DNA of 64,000 nucleotides from Closterium sp. Naga37s-1 (GCA_947471745.1 CANJKZ010000977.1:1716501-1780500); one strand, 5' to 3'; numbered from the stretch's first letter, positions 1-12,867 are shown. Notes: generated from the sequence alone by a model not told the origin. Numbers and translations are program-made.

Positions 1-706
1 TAGAGCATGATTATCGTCACCTGTCGAACCGGGAAAATTCATCATTTCGAAGCTGGTGCTGCTTGCTCTTGCCACGTGGCAAGAGCAGATTCGCGAAGAT
101 GCTCAAAATACCTGAGGGAAAGAAGTCTACGACGCCTATGATTCGGTCAGCGACGGCGAAGTCGGAGGTACGACAGCTTCTTATGACGGAGCTGCAGGGT
201 GATATCCAAGCCTATCCCGAAGCTATAAAAACGCCTGACTATGCGCTGACGAAACGGCACGACTACGCGAGAATATGCTAGAAGCGAGACGCGAGCCGTT
301 GCGGTATGAATGTCAGATTTGCGAAGCAAGTCAGTGAATGGAATGGGAAGGATTGACAAATGTACTAGATCCGACGTGGGTTGGTTGAGTGGCACGGCAC
401 ACTCGCTGCTCAGGAATGATTTGCTTTTATCGAACCGTAATGTAGAAAATGCTAGGGGCAGAATGAGAACAATGCACACAGCGAAACAGTCTTTATTGAG
501 CAACGGAACGGAGAACAGTGAAGCGACTGATGTGTCACTCATTTTCACTCCTGTCAACCCATTGCAAACATGCGGACAATATTTATTCTCATAATAGGAA
601 CTTACAAACATCACAAGCATTTCATAATAAAGGGCCACTGTGCTCCACCAATCACCAACCAGAGTCAACAAGGTGTTGATCAAGCTTGAAAATTGTAATA
701 ACCCAC
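1..706. other. Intergenic sequence 3' of seryl-tRNA synthetase
   Basis: I see no convincing coding exon here. The open frames are short, overlap on both strands and resemble no family I recognise. The 3' untranslated region of the minus-strand gene ending at 707 must lie in the right-hand part. A TGTTTGTAAG string on the minus strand near 601-610 could belong to a 3'-end signal, but that is a guess. Confidence 0.5.
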
Positions 707-3700
707 TTATTTCTCTCCATCAATCGCGGCTGCTGCTAGCTTATCCGCAGTCTCCTTCACACCAGCCGCTGCAGCTGGGGCTTCTGCTTTCTTTCCTCCG
801 GCTCCCTTCTCCTTTTTCCCACCTGCTTTGGCAGCTTTTTTATCCGCCGGTGCACTAGGGGGGCTGTTTACGAAGGGGATGAAATCCACACCCATCATGA
901 AGGGGCGAAGCACCTCTGGGACGGTCACACCTGTCTCCGTCTGATAGTTCTCGAGGATGCAGCAAATGGTGCGCTCTGTGGCAGTGAGAGTGCTGTTGAG
1001 CAGATGGCAGTAGTGCTTCGTTGTCTCATTCATCTGCCAAAACAAAAGAGGGGCAAATATGTGAGTAGTTAGAGGGTGTTCAAGAAGGAGCCCGAACACA
1101 ATTGATCGTATCAGTGCAAATACAGGAGACAAGCTCACAAAAAGCCTTTCTGACATTTTTGCGTTCAGCTTCCCAGTAAACACATCACACAGACGCACCT
1201 TCTTTTGTCCGTATCTGATCTCGAGGCGCCTGGCCTGGTAGTCGGTGCAGTTGGAGCAGGAAACAAGCTAGCAAGCAACCTAAATCCCGTCTTAACACTC
1301 ACCCATTCAGTCAACAAACCACACACAGACGCACCTTCTTCTGCCCGTATCTGATTTCCAGGCGCCTGGCCTGGAAGTCGGTGCAGTTGGAGCAGGAGAC
1401 GAGCTCGCGGAAGGTCTTGGAGGCGGGGAACCACGCCTCCAGGTCATACTTCTTGGCTGCACTGTCGTTGAGCGCTCCCGATACTATGGCCACCACTCGG
1501 TATGGCAGACCCAGCTGGGATGATGCGAGATGGGAAGAGGCAGATGGAAGAAGTGGAGGGAGAAGTGACAGAAACAGGAGTGAGAGATCAAACGAATTCG
1601 TTCGGCGCCTCAAAGTCTAGCGGTCAGAACACGTTAGGTCCGGGATAATGTTGAAAAGGTTTGCAATTAGACAGACTGGCAGGATCATGTGTTGTCTCCA
1701 TTCCAGAGACACAACCTAGCAGGTCCATAGGATGGGAACGCTGGTCCATGTGTTGTCTCCATTCCTTTCTGGTCCATTCCAGAAAGGAGCAGTGTGGTAA
1801 TGAAGAATCCGAAGCAGCAGCAAGCAAGCCCTCAGTTCTAGCCAGGTTTTTCCACAAGTGTGCACAACCCCAAGAGGCGGACCCGCACCAGCCACGCTGC
1901 CTCCCTTCCCCTCTCCCACACAGGAGGAAACGACAATGAATGGAGGCGGAAGCATGATGGGCACGGAACAAAGGCACAGGCGGTGGTGGTAATGCACATG
2001 GATGGGAGGCGGAAAAGACAGGGAGGAGGACGAGGAGGAGGGGACGGGCGAGGAGAGAGGGAGGAGCGGGACTGGGAGAGCCACCCCTTGGCACACGTCC
2101 TTCAGTGTGGTTAAGACAAGAATCATCATTGGGCTCTTGCTGCTGCTGCTGCTGCTACTGCTGATGCTACTGGCAACTTGAAAAGTGCAAGGTACAAAAG
2201 GGAGGAACAACCCAACCCTCCACCCACAAAACATTTTTGGTAGAAACCGAATCCAGAGGCGTTTATGCAGGATAACATGCGGCGAACCAGTTCCTCTAAA
2301 TAACTATTCAGTCGACTTATCAGAGTCGCTCAGCTTGAGGCCCTCAGCAGCAAGCAACACAACGCATTTGTTCGTAGAACTCCTCCGAGTTCTTGAGCAT
2401 CTGCTCGTGCATCTCCCACGAGTCGTTACCAGTAAAACGTCCAAGAGAGAGATCACGCGGAACAGCCACTCCGGGCTCAACCGCCTCCAGCAAGCAACAC
2501 AACGCACCTGCTGGTAGAACTCCAACGAGTTCTTGAGCATCTGCTCGTGCATCTCCCATGAGTCGGTGCGGTTGAAAATTTCAAGAGAAGGTCTCACGGA
2601 ACAACCACCCTGCGCCCAACGCGCCCTCAGCAGCAAGCAACACAACGCACCTGTTGGTAGAACTCCTCCGAGTTCTTGAGCATCTGCTCGTGCACCTCCC
2701 ACGAGTCGTTGGCGTTGGGGCTGGTGATGGCGAACTGCTCCACCTTCTCAAACTGGTGGATGCGGAATATGCCCAGCGTGTCCCGCCCGTGAGACCCCGC
2801 CTCCTTGCGGAAACACGTCGAGTACCCTGCATATCTGGATAGGAAGGAAGGTGAAGTCAAAGGTCAGACGAAATAAGGGAGGAAAGCCAGCAGGAGTCCG
2901 TGTGGAGAGTGTACCAGGGTGGCGAAGACAAGGGACTTAAGAATGAATTCGACACTCAAGATTTGAGCATGAGAAACCGATAATCCAGGGTTGGTCCTCA
3001 GCTTGAGTGGAGATGTTCTTCCGCACACTCCGTTAGACGAAGTTCAGAATTAGCATGGTGTTTTGTAACATCACTGGACCACCTGTCACGAAAACGAGTA
3101 AGATCATCATGATATTGACGGACAACATTGCGCAGTATACTACCAGGGCCGCTAACGCTGGCCGTTATGATTCGCCCTTGGTGTTCTCAGTAAGAGAGTA
3201 AAAAATATGAGAGTCCCCATGCGACCCTAACGGGCGTCGGAATTAGCATGGATGGTTATCATCACAGAACACCGAGGCGGTACTTAGATGGTCTAGGACG
3301 TGGCAGAAACTAAGGGGACTTTTGCAGCGGAGTCGCCAACACACAAGTGATCATAAGTGAAAGAAGGAAGAGAGGGAGGGGCGGGTGGAACAGGATGGGG
3401 AGGACGAGTGGGGGAGGAAGGAGGGGGGAAAAGGGCTGAAGGGAGGGGGCAAAAGGGCTGAAAGAAGGGGGGGGAGAGCGAGTACGAGAGGCGAGTGAGA
3501 GGGGCTGAAAGAGCGTCACCTGAGAGGGAGAGCCTTGGGGTCGAGCCACTCCCCTCGGTGGTACGTACACAGGGGCTGCTCCGACGTGGCGATCAGGTAC
3601 TTGTCGTCGCCCTCACCCGACACCTGCGCGGACAGACGCGGAGCAGACACACAAGGAACGACGCATGGGGATCGGCGTATGCGGAGCGCCGTATGGGAAG

Positions 3701-5322
3701 CGGATGCATGAGGAGTGGACGCTTGAGCGGACGCAGAAGCGCACGTGAAACATGAAGCGACGCGATAAGATAAACGGGAAAGTTGGGACATGCGAAAAGC
3801 AGTCAGCGAAAAAGCAAACGAAAACCACATGCACGTATGACTCGAACACCAGATTTGGGTTTAGGCCCCCCAGTATCATTCCCCGAATCTCCCAACGATC
3901 AAATCAGTACGCATGTCACACCGCACCTTGTAGAGCTCCTCGTCAAATTGCGCGAGCTGCGCGCACTCCGCCATGACCTCCTTGCGCATGAAGAAGGGCG
4001 TGTGCAACGGCGTGTACTGCCGCTGCACGAGGAACGAGAGGCCGAAGCTGATGAGCGCCTGGTTCAGCATCACGCCCATCCCCTTTAGGTAGTACCCACG
4101 GCCGCCCGCCGTGCTGGCCCCTGTTAATAAAAACACAAAAGGAAGCAAAAAACAAAACGCGTTTCGAGCATGTTCTCCACATCTACGTGGTTGCAATCCA
4201 AGCAAAACAAGGCGTCAAATTGATGACTAAGGGGAGACATTGAAACCAACGGCGCACCTCTCTCCAAGTCTGCAATGTCGAGCATGTGCACCAGATCCAC
4301 GTACTTGCGACCAAAGCGTAATTGAATGCAGCATACTCATCACAACAAACAGAGTGAGAGGAAAGAAAATTAACGGCGCTGCACGCACCTCTCTCCAAGT
4401 CCGCGATGTCGAGCATGTGCACCAGATCCACGTGGTTCCGCTTCACCCCCTCGTCCGTGCGAGGCTCGCCCCACGTGCGGATGACGGCGTTGTGGTCCTC
4501 GTCGTTATCCACGGGCACGGAGTCGTGCACCAGGTTGCCGATCGTGTTCACGCGCGCGTCCACCTCCTTGCGCTTCTCCTCCACCTCCACTGCCTTGGCT
4601 TTAATCGCCTCGTCGATCGACTTCACCTTGGCGATCTCCTCTGTCGCATCCTGCTTCGCCTGCGAAATGGGAGGAGAACGATGAGAGGCGAAAGAGAACG
4701 GTGAGAGGTGAGAAAAAGGCGTTGATCGCCTCGTCGATGGATTTCCTCTTAGAGATCTCCGCCGTCGACCTTGCTTGGTTTTCCGTAATAGGAAAAGGAA
4801 ACAAGAGTCGGAGGGGTTTAAGACGTTATCGAGAAAAACGGGTCACAAGATAATATTTATCACATTGAAGACACGAACCAGAAACCGGCAGACGAAGCTT
4901 TTCTATCACATTGGTCGACTGGAATCAGGGAAGCACCAGAAACAGAAGCACTTACAATCTTCTTGGCGGCGACTTCCTTGTTGGCCTTATTGAAGTCTTT
5001 TCGTAGCTGATCCAGCTGGAATTGGCCTGAGGAGAAAAAAAACCAATGAAACCAGATAATCAGTGAATAAAACCACTAGGACAACACAGGAATCGACGTC
5101 TTCATAGTATGCGAAAGACTTGTGGAAGAGGAAGAGATAGAAAAGGGCGAAAGCATGTTTAAGTTCTAAAATTCAATCCGTGGACTCACATTCCCGCCAT
5201 TCTTTATCCAGAGCGATCACTTCGTCGACCAGCTCCACTTTCGCATATCTTCGCCGTTGTGATTCGCGAATGATCTCTGGATTCCCGCCCTTCTCCGCTC
5301 GGAACAAGTTAATGTCGAGCAT
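707..5322 (-). CDS. Seryl-tRNA synthetase, cytosolic, 8 exons
   Basis: Class II aminoacyl-tRNA synthetase that charges tRNA-Ser with serine in the cytosol. Exons by splice consensus and frame: 5322-5190, 5026-4956, 4659-4389, 4120-3927, 3623-3520, 2834-2651, 1514-1335, 1033-707. They sum to 1464 nt (487 residues), the usual eukaryotic size. The protein starts MLDINLFR at 5322-5320. Exons 1-3 encode the N-terminal tRNA-binding coiled-coil arm ([29 protein letters not shown]). The catalytic core follows: [17 protein letters not shown] and [19 protein letters not shown] in exon 4, [15 protein letters not shown] in exon 5, motif 2 [21 protein letters not shown] beginning in exon 6, and motif 3 [20 protein letters not shown] in exon 8. 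A Lys/Ala-rich tail ([16 protein letters not shown]) ends the protein, as in plant and animal enzymes. All introns are GT-AG. Several introns hold partial copies of the adjacent exon, annotated separately. Confidence 0.93.
1180..1269 (-). repeat. Echo of SerRS exon 7 3' edge plus donor
   Basis: Within intron 7. It repeats the last ~65 nt of exon 7 (original 1335-1400) and continues through the GTGCGTCTGTGTG donor flank. It would read [20 protein letters not shown] against [20 protein letters not shown] in the exon. No acceptor is obvious at its 5' end, so it is probably not spliced in by itself. Confidence 0.85.
2345..2440 (-). repeat. Distal echo of SerRS exon 6 3' edge
   Basis: Second of two tandem copies downstream of exon 6 (original 2626-2717). 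It repeats about 65 nt of exon ([20 protein letters not shown]) and the intron flank (GCGTTGTGTTGCTTGCTGCTG). The donor GT is mutated to AT here, so this copy has lost its splice site. Confidence 0.88.
2485..2577 (-). repeat. Proximal echo of SerRS exon 6 3' edge
   Basis: First tandem copy downstream of exon 6, about 140 bp from the original. It retains CAGCAG followed by the GTGCGTTG donor. The exon part reads [21 protein letters not shown]. Together with the copy at 2345-2440 it makes three units in a row, including the real exon end. Confidence 0.88.
4250..4312 (-). repeat. Echo of SerRS exon 3 3' edge plus donor
   Basis: In intron 3, downstream of exon 3. It copies the last ~45 nt of the exon ([14 protein letters not shown]) and the following GGTGCG donor with little change; the original is 4385-4435. 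Confidence 0.85.
4714..4770 (-). repeat. Echo of SerRS exon 3 5' part
   Basis: In intron 2, upstream of exon 3. A diverged copy reads [16 protein letters not shown] against [16 protein letters not shown] in the exon. It lies on the acceptor side, consistent with the placement rule seen for the other echoes. Confidence 0.7.
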
Positions 5323-5732
5323 CTTCAAAGTACTTGATCACAAAGACCAGCTTTCAGCAGATCGGACTTGTAATGCTTCTTAAGAGATTCTCCACAGACG
5401 GAGTAGATATTCAGGTGTTCGACTCACAAGGGTACCAAGAGTACCAAGAGATAAACGACTAGCTTGGAGATTCCAGGACCAGGCAGAAACTGGAACTTGA
5501 GCCAAGAAATTTGAGGTGAGGAAATTGTGAGCTGGAGGAGAACAAGGGTCTTGGCTGGTACAAGAAATTTGAAAGAATGGACTTGCTGAGCCGGAACTCT
5601 CAATGGACAGAAATCTTGAGAGCTCTGGTTAGGCTGAAGCGGGCCCGGCAATTTCAAGGGACACGCCAGGGCTTGGGGTTTTGGCTCTGTTCTGACGGCC
5701 ATTCACAGATCATGAGAATCTGAAGAGCTGTA

Positions 5733-6236
5733 AGGGCGCGTAACCATTTTGCATTTATGCAATTTTTACGGACAGTACGATTAAAACGAAGCGGACGGTC
5801 GTACTATCGAGAGCGGGACCGTCCGAAATGAATTTTTGCAACTTCGGACTGTCCGAAGACAAATGTGACACTTTTTTGGGATTGTATATTTTTGCGAGAC
5901 TTGTAGCCTCGTTAGAAGTTCAGTATCTTCTTAATTCAATTGACGACATTTCGCCGTAAAAATTCGTTCGCCAATCGTAAGGAAGTACTGTACATTGAAT
6001 TCCGTCCGCCAATATATAGCCAGGACTGATGGACCGTCCGTTTGGGTTTCGGACAGTCCACAGTTCACATTGCGGACTGTTGAAAATGTGAAAAAGTGTC
6101 ACGACAGTCCGTTTTGTTGGCGACGTCGCCAACACCTCTGCGAATATCCTTACGACACTAAGCGAAACAGGTTACATTTCGCCAGACCGGACGGTCCGCA
6201 GTTCGAAACGTCGGGTGCAAAATGGTTACGCGCCCT
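5733..6236. mobile_element. MITE-like element with 21-bp terminal inverted repeats
   Basis: A 21-bp perfect terminal inverted repeat, AGGGCGCGTAACCATTTTGCA at 5733-5753 and its complement at 6216-6236, bounds about 504 bp. Inside are roughly nine copies of a short palindrome of the type CGGACNGTCC or GGACNGTCCG (near 5772, 5798, 5817, 5858, 6031, 6050, 6075, 6104, 6187). No transposase is present. The flanks do not show an unambiguous target duplication, so the superfamily is open. The 147-codon frame crossing its right part is probably fortuitous. Confidence 0.72.
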
Positions 6237-6309
6237 AATGCTTGATTGGCGGCGGAAAAACAGCTGCGCTGGCGAAAGGTTGCGTAACAAAGCGACATGG
6301 AAAGCTTCC

Positions 6310-6449
6310 TGTCAAAACATATTGTTCTGCTTATTTCACTCTAGGTTGTGTAGGGTTCTTTCCTTAGAGGGTACAACAATCTCTCTCGATAGTCCTTGTA
6401 CCCCCCCCTTACCTAATCGAACTCACTCATCTAGCTAGTAACTTTAACA
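6310..6449 (+). repeat. Copia-1 5' LTR
   Basis: 140 bp, begins TGTCAAAACATATTG and ends CTTTAACA, matching 12879-13018 base for base as far as I can compare by eye. Very short for an autonomous copia LTR. Confidence 0.95.
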
Positions 6450-6503
6450 TGGTATTAAGAGCACAATGCTCCTTAGGACCGAAATTTTAAAAGGGCCCAC
6501 CAC
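6450..6503 (+). promoter_or_regulatory. Copia-1 primer-binding site and extended tRNA-complementary box
   Basis: TGGTATTAAGAGC directly follows the 5' LTR and resembles the complement of the initiator tRNA-Met 3' end (consensus TGGTATCAGAGC). At 6493-6503, GGGCCCACCAC equals the complement of the tRNA segment just 5' of the anticodon. The same box recurs in the other elements. Confidence 0.75.
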
Positions 6504-6864
6504 TACTATTTCGACCTGCTGCCCGAGTCGCGCCCCTAGGAGAAACGCGAAATGCGAAAACGTGCCCTAGGCGAGACGGTTCCCTTTTCTGCCTAGACGT
6601 GATTTTCTGTTCCTAGTCACGTGCGACCCCCCTGACCGAGCCCTAGCTGCCCCGTGCGCCTCTCGCGCGGCCCGTCAGCCCCTACGCCCGGTCCCCCCCT
6701 CGTTCCTGCTGCTGCGCGCGCCACTCACGCTGCCCGCCAGCCCCTAGCACGCACCTGATGCGCGCTCCTCGTAGTGCCGCCCCGCACGCACCTGTTGCGC
6801 GCCCCTGGTTTGCACACCCACAGCCCACGCGCGCCTACTGCTACTACGCGCTGCCCAGCCCGAG

Positions 6865-7140
6865 CTGTCACTGCTGCTGCTACTGACGCTACTGCTGCTA
6901 CAGCTAGTGCTACTCACTGCTGCTGCTACTGAAGCTAGTGCTGCTACAGCTAGTGCTACTCACTGCTGCTGCTACTGAAGCTAGTGCTGCTACAGCTAGT
7001 GCTACTCACTGCTGCTGCTACTGAAGCTACTGCTGCTACAGCTAGCGCTACTCACTGCTGCTGCTACTGACGCTACTCCTGTTACAGCTAGCGCTACTCA
7101 CTGCTGCAGCTACTGAAGCTAGTGCTGCTACAGCTAGTGC
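6865..7140 (+). repeat. 46-bp tandem repeat array in Copia-1 leader
   Basis: About six units of 46 bp built on TACTCACTGCTGCTGCTACTG (starts near 6911, 6957, 7003, 7049, 7095). The unit length is not a multiple of three, so successive units shift frame and the array cannot encode a conserved protein repeat. It lies where gag would be expected. Looser GCT/ACT-rich sequence continues to about 7350. Confidence 0.82.
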
Positions 7141-7580
7141 TACTGCTGCTGCTGCTTCTACTGCACTTGGTACAGCTGGTACTGACTGAAGCTACTACTG
7201 CAGCTCAGTCTACTACTTCACTTGGTACAGCTAGTACTACTGCTGCAGCTCCTACTACTTCACTTGCTACAGCTAGTGCTACTGCTGCAGCTCCTACTAC
7301 TGCACTTGCTACAGCTAGTGCTACTGCTGCTGCTGCTGCTGCTCGGTCTGCTGCTGCCGCCCGAGCCGCCCTGCTACTGCTGCTACTGGAGGGAGTACTG
7401 CTGGGAGTGGTGGAGGTGCGGCCTCCCACCCCCACCGAACCGCCCTGCTGCTGTTACTACTGCTGCTGCTGCTAATTGTGCTACTGGGAGTGGAGGAGGT
7501 GCTGCTGGGAGTGTAGGAGGTGCTGCTCGCGCTGTAGGAGCTGGAGGTGCTGGACCTACTCCTGACAGTCACTGTCTGTC

Positions 7581-10500
7581 ATGGCCACTTCCGCGGCAGT
7601 CGCTGCGGCCAGGGGTGGACAGCAGCGGGCACTGCTTCTCCCGGACGACCCCACCCCTCGGCAGCTTCGTGAGTGGGTTATTCAGCGAGGTCGTCCAGGT
7701 GGTGGAGGTTATCGTTATGTTAAGACCGCTGCTCTTGGTGTTAGTGAGTCTGCTGCCACTCCAGGTGTTAGTCAGTCTGCTGCCACTCCAGGTGTTAGTG
7801 AGTCTGCTGCCACTCCAGGTGCTAGTGAGTCTGCTGCAGCTCTAGGTGCCCGTGAGTCTACCGACGCTCTAGTTGCTAGTGCGTCTACTACCACAGGTCC
7901 TGCCTCAGCTGAGGTCTTGCACACGTTCACGCTTGACTCCGGCGCGTCACGTTGCTTCTTCCGTGATTGCACCACAGTCACACCACTCACAGCACCTGTC
8001 CCAGTCTCACTGGGTGACCCCTCTGGGGGCCCAGTGGTTGCGAGAGCCTCCACGGTCCTCCCTTGTCCAGCAGTCCCCTCCGGCTCTTTGTCAGGTCTCC
8101 ACCTCCCCACGTTCTCGACGAACTTGGTGAGCAACGCTGCCATTCAGGATGTCTGGGTTGATACCTTTATTCCTGGAGGGCAGCGTGTGGCGATCTGTAC
8201 GTGCTCCCGGACTGGCCGTCACCTGGCTACGTTCACTCGACAGCCTGGGTCTAGTCTGTACACACTGACCACTGCGTCTGCACAGGTGGCTGAGTCAGGT
8301 CAGGTAGCTACGTCGAGTCGAGCGTCTGCGTCAGGGCAGTTAGCTGCGTCTTGCTCGTGCCGAGTACTCACGCACGAGAATCAGCGCTGGCACCACCGTC
8401 TTGGTCACCCCTCCCTGCAGCGTCTGCGCCGCATGCACTCCCGGCTCCTGGTCACTGGCCTCCCTGAGACCCTGCCCCCCCTCCCGCGCTCACTTGCGCC
8501 GCCGTGCCTTCCTTGCGTCGAGGGGCGGCAGCGCGCCGCTCCTCACTCCTCCGAGTTTCCTCCGACCACTGCTCCTCTGCAGACTCTCCACATGGACGTG
8601 TGGGGCCCGGCCCCCGTCGGTGGAACGGACCAGGAGCGCTACTTCCTGCTGGTGGTTGACGACTACACACGCTACACCACAGTCTTCCCCTTGCGGCGCA
8701 AGGCGGATGTCAGTGGTGTCTTGATCCGCTGGATCCGTGCTACTCGTCTCCAGCTGCACGAGCGCTTTCAGCAGGACTTCCCAGTCCTGCGTCTGCACTC
8801 TGACAGGGGTGGTGAGTTCTCCTCTGGCGTCCTTGAGACGCTCTGTCAGGATGAGGGCATCCGCCAGTCGTTCACGCTTCCGGCCTCTCCGCAGCAAAAT
8901 GGGATCGCTGAGCGTCGCATTGGCCTGATCATGGAGGTTGCTCGTACCTCCATGATCCATGCGGCTGCTCCCCATTTCCTGTGGCCGTTTGCGGTCCGAT
9001 ACGCCGCGCATCAGCTCAACCTCTGGCCCCGTGTCTCTGCTCCAGAGACCTCGCCCACACTCCGTTGGACGGGACAGCCTGGTGATGCGTCGTCGTTTCG
9101 GGTCTGGGGCGCGCTCTCCCTTGTTCGCGATACCAAAGCGAGCAAGCTCTCCCCTCGCACTCTCCGCTGTGTCTTCCTGGGCTTCCCCACCGATGCTCCA
9201 CCCTGGCAGTTCTACCACCCTGCCTCGCGTCGTGTTCTGTCCTCTCAGGATGTCACCTTTGACGAGTCGGTCTGTTACAACCGACTTCACCCGCACGCGT
9301 CCCACCCGGTCCCTCTCGCACCTCTCTTCCTGGTACCAGTCCCCCCCCCGGTAGACCCCCTTCCCCCACAGGGTCCTGCTCCCTCAGGTGTGTCCCAGGT
9401 AGACCCACCCCCCTTGGATGAGCCAGTTGAGATCTCTTCTGACTCCTCTGACTCACCTGAGGGGGGTGACGCCGTCGCCGACGACACGGCGACCACTCGC
9501 CGCACTCCTCGCTTGGAGACCCCCTCCGGGTTTCCCGCCACGGCCGTCTTCGCCGCCTCCGCAGCCTGCTGCTGTGGACTCTAGAGCTGAGACTACTGGA
9601 GCTGGGGCTGGGGGTGGTGAGTCCGGGGGTGCCCGCTCTCCTCGTCTGGCTACACCCCCCGGGTTCCCACCTCTGCCGTCTTCGCCGCCTCTGCAGCCTG
9701 CTGCTGTGGACACTGGAGCAGAGACTGAGGGTACTGAGCCTGGGGGTGCTGGGACTGAGGGTACTGAGCCTGGGGGTGCTGGGACTGTGGGTACTGAGCC
9801 TGGGGGTGCTGGGACTGAGGGTACTGGGCCTGAGGGTGCTGCGACTGAGGGTACTGAGCCTGCGAGTGCTGAGACCGAGGGTGCTGCCTCTGGGGGTGCT
9901 TCGAGTTCGGGTGCTGACTCTGGGGGTGCTGCTAGTCCTTCTGGTGTTGGTGTCGTCGGAGCTCCTACCGGAGGACCTGGAGCTACTGGTGCTGGAGGTA
10001 CTGGAGGTACTGCTGGTGCTAGAGGTCCTGGAGGTGCTGCTGGTGCTGGAGGTCCTGGAGGTGCTGGAGGTACTGGAGGTGCTGCTGGTGCTGGAGGTCG
10101 GGGAGCTGCAGGTGCTGCTGGTCCTGGTGGAGCTGCTGGTGCTGGAGGTACTGGAGGTGCTGCTGGTGCTGGAGGTCGTGGAGCTGATGGTGCTGGAGGT
10201 ACTGGAGGTACTGCTGGTGCTGGAGTTCGTGGAGCTGCTGGAGCTGCTGGTGCTGGAGGCGCCGAAGCTGCTGGGGCTGGAGGTGCTGGAGGTCCTGGTG
10301 GAGCTACTGGTGCTCTTCGCCACCTTCTCAGTCTTCAGCCAGGTGCTACTGGCTTCCCTGTGGCAGGTACTACTCCTCCGTTGCTGTGTCCACCGGCGGA
10401 CCAGTCACAGCCGCCGCTGCTACCACACTCCCCACTGCCTGCTCTTGCTCCTTACACTGCGGTGTCAGAGTCCCTGACTGAGCGTCGAGAGCCTGAGACT

Positions 10501-12633
10501 CGTGCTTCCACCCCTGAGCGTCGAGAGCCTGTGTCTAGCTTTGACCTTGAGCCTGAGCCTAGAGCTGCTGTCCGTGCTCGTGTTCCTCGTGTTCATCGTC
10601 AGCGTGCTCCGGCTGTCCCCGGCACTCACGATATGACACTCCGTCCTTCCTCTGTTCCTCAGCGTGTTGTCCTACCGTTACCTCCTGCGTCCTCTTTGCC
10701 TGACGTTGCTGACCCTCCGTCTGACCTTACTCGTGCGTCCAGTCCGACTGTTACTCGCCTTCTTGCTACGGTTGTGACGGACCCTACGTTCTCGTCTCCT
10801 GCTGCGTCTGCCCTAGTAGCTGAGCTCGTTGACTTTGCTGCTGTGTACTGCCTAGACTACCTTGCGAGTCTTGTCTCTGACCCTGTCCCTGCCTGTCCTC
10901 CGTCCGTCGGGGGTGAGACTGCTCTTGGCTGCACTGCCCTTGGCTGTGACGTTCTTGAGGACAGACAGGAGGAGTTGGAGTGCCTTGCTGCCGTTTCACC
11001 CCATCACGCGACCATGCTGCTTGCCCCTGAGGGAGACCCGGATGCACTTGACATCCCCACCCCGCGCTCCTACAGGGAGGCGATTTCGGGTGAGTACTCC
11101 TCTCAGTGGCAGACAGCCATGGATGCAGAGATGGCTTCCTGGAAGTCCACAGGCACCTACGTTGACGAGGTTCCCCCACCTGGGGCGAACATCGTCAGTG
11201 GCATGTGGATTTTCAGGGTGAAGCGGCCGCCGGGTTCTCCGCCTGCCTCCAAGGCACGTTACGTTGCTCGAGGCTTCAGTCAGCGTGAGGGGGTCGACTT
11301 CTTTCAGACCTTCTCCCCCACCCCGAAGATGACCACTCTTCGGGTGTTGCTACACGTTGCAGCTCAGCGTGACTACGAGCTGCACTCCCTCGACTTCTCG
11401 ACACCTTTCTTGCAGGGTAGCCTTCACGAGGCCATCTGGTTGCGCCGTCCACAGGGCTTCACTGGGTCGTTTCCTGCGGGTACCCAGTGGAGCCTACGGC
11501 GACCAGTGTACGGCCTGCGTCAAGCGCCCCGTGAGTGGCACGACACACTGAGGACGACACTTGCGGCTCTTGGGTTTGCTCCTTCGACTGCTGACCCGTC
11601 GCTGTTTCTACGCACCGACACTACTGTGCCGCCGTTCTACATCCTCGTGTACGTCGACGACTTGGTTTTTGCTACTGCTGACACTGAGGCACTGACCCTA
11701 GTGAAGGCGGAGCTGCAGGAGAGACACACCTGCACTGACCTGGGTGAGCTGCGGAGCTATCTTGGCTTGCAGATCACCCGGGACAGAGCACGGCGCACCA
11801 TCACCCTGACTCAGTCACACATGGTGCACCAGGTCCTTCAGCGCTTCCGCTTCCCGTACTCCTCGCCACAGCCCACTCCTCTGGCTACCGGCCACTCGCT
11901 CTCAGCTCCACCTTCGGACGAGTCCGTAGAGTCGAGTGGTCCGTACCCAGAGCTTGTGGGCTGCCTCATGTACCTGATGACGTGCACACGACCTGACCTC
12001 GCGTATCCTCTCAGCCTTCTGGCTCGCTACGTGGCACCCGGCAGGCACCGAAAGGTGCACTTTGATGCTGCGAAGAGTGTACTGCGTTACTTGTGCAGCA
12101 CATCGGGCATGGGGCTCGTGCTTGGAGGACGGGGTCCCGTGGTCCTCACAGGACACTCTGACGCTTCTTGGGCTGACGACCAGGCGACTCAGCGTTCGTC
12201 ACAGGGCTACACCTTCAGTCTTGGCGCTGGTTCTGTCTCGTGGAGGTCCACTCGTTCTTCTTCTGTGCTTGGTTCCAGCTGTGAGGCCGAGATCTACGCT
12301 GGGGCCATGGCTGCACAGGAGCTCCGCTGGCTGACCTACCTGCTGACCGACTTGGGGGAGCGGCCTCGTTCTCCTCCAGTTCTGTACGTCGACAACAAGG
12401 CAATGCTTGCCTTGTGTCGCGAACAGAGACTGGAGCACAGAACGAAGCACATTGCTCTGCGCTACTTCCTTGCGCGTGAGCTGCAGCAGCGTGGTCAGCT
12501 GCGCCTTGCTTTCGTGGCCTCTCGGGCCAACACTGCTGATGTCTTCACCAAGGCCCTCGCGGCTGGTGATCATCAGCGTTTCTGCACTGATCTTGGGCTT
12601 GTGCCCACTCTGCCTCACCTGCTGGTTGCTTGA
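7581..12633 (+). pseudogene. pol: Copia-1 pol polyprotein, broken by one frameshift
   Basis: The first segment (7581 to about 9535) holds aspartic protease LDSGASRCFFRD (~7935), GAG-pre-integrase [12 protein letters not shown] (~8393), and integrase with DVWGP (~8596), LHSDRGGEF (~8800) and QQNGIAERRIGL (~8900). The second segment, in another frame to 12633, holds a Gly/Ala/Thr-rich linker (~9700-10310), reverse transcriptase with SLDFSTPFLQG and YVDDLVFA (~11650), and RNase H with HSDASWADD (~12165) and YVDNKAM (~12385). The frames part near 9530, where TTT in a GFPP-type repeat stands for TT in the sister repeat at 9660, consistent with a 1-nt insertion. There is no Gag domain. The start at 7581 is simply the first ATG of the frame. 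Confidence 0.85.
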
Positions 12634-12867
12634 CTTGCTCTTGTTGTACACTGCTATATATCTTTATACCTGCATGTTTCCTCTTGCTAGGTTGTGATCT
12701 GTGTACTGACTTGCTCTTATAAATCTGCATGTGAACTGGCCTTGTGGCTGCCTACTTGTGCTCAGATTGTGTGGTGTCCTTGAGATCCACCCTGGGCTTT
12801 GCCTTGCTTGTTCTCTTGCTTGACTGGTCTTGTGACCACTGTTAGGCTTGGCTATCCCCTACTTCAC

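Noticed and set aside
9525..9545. Programmed frameshift in Copia-1 pol
   Set aside because: The sister repeat and Copia-3 need no shift; a 1-nt insertion in the repeat explains it, and no slippery site plus structure is evident.
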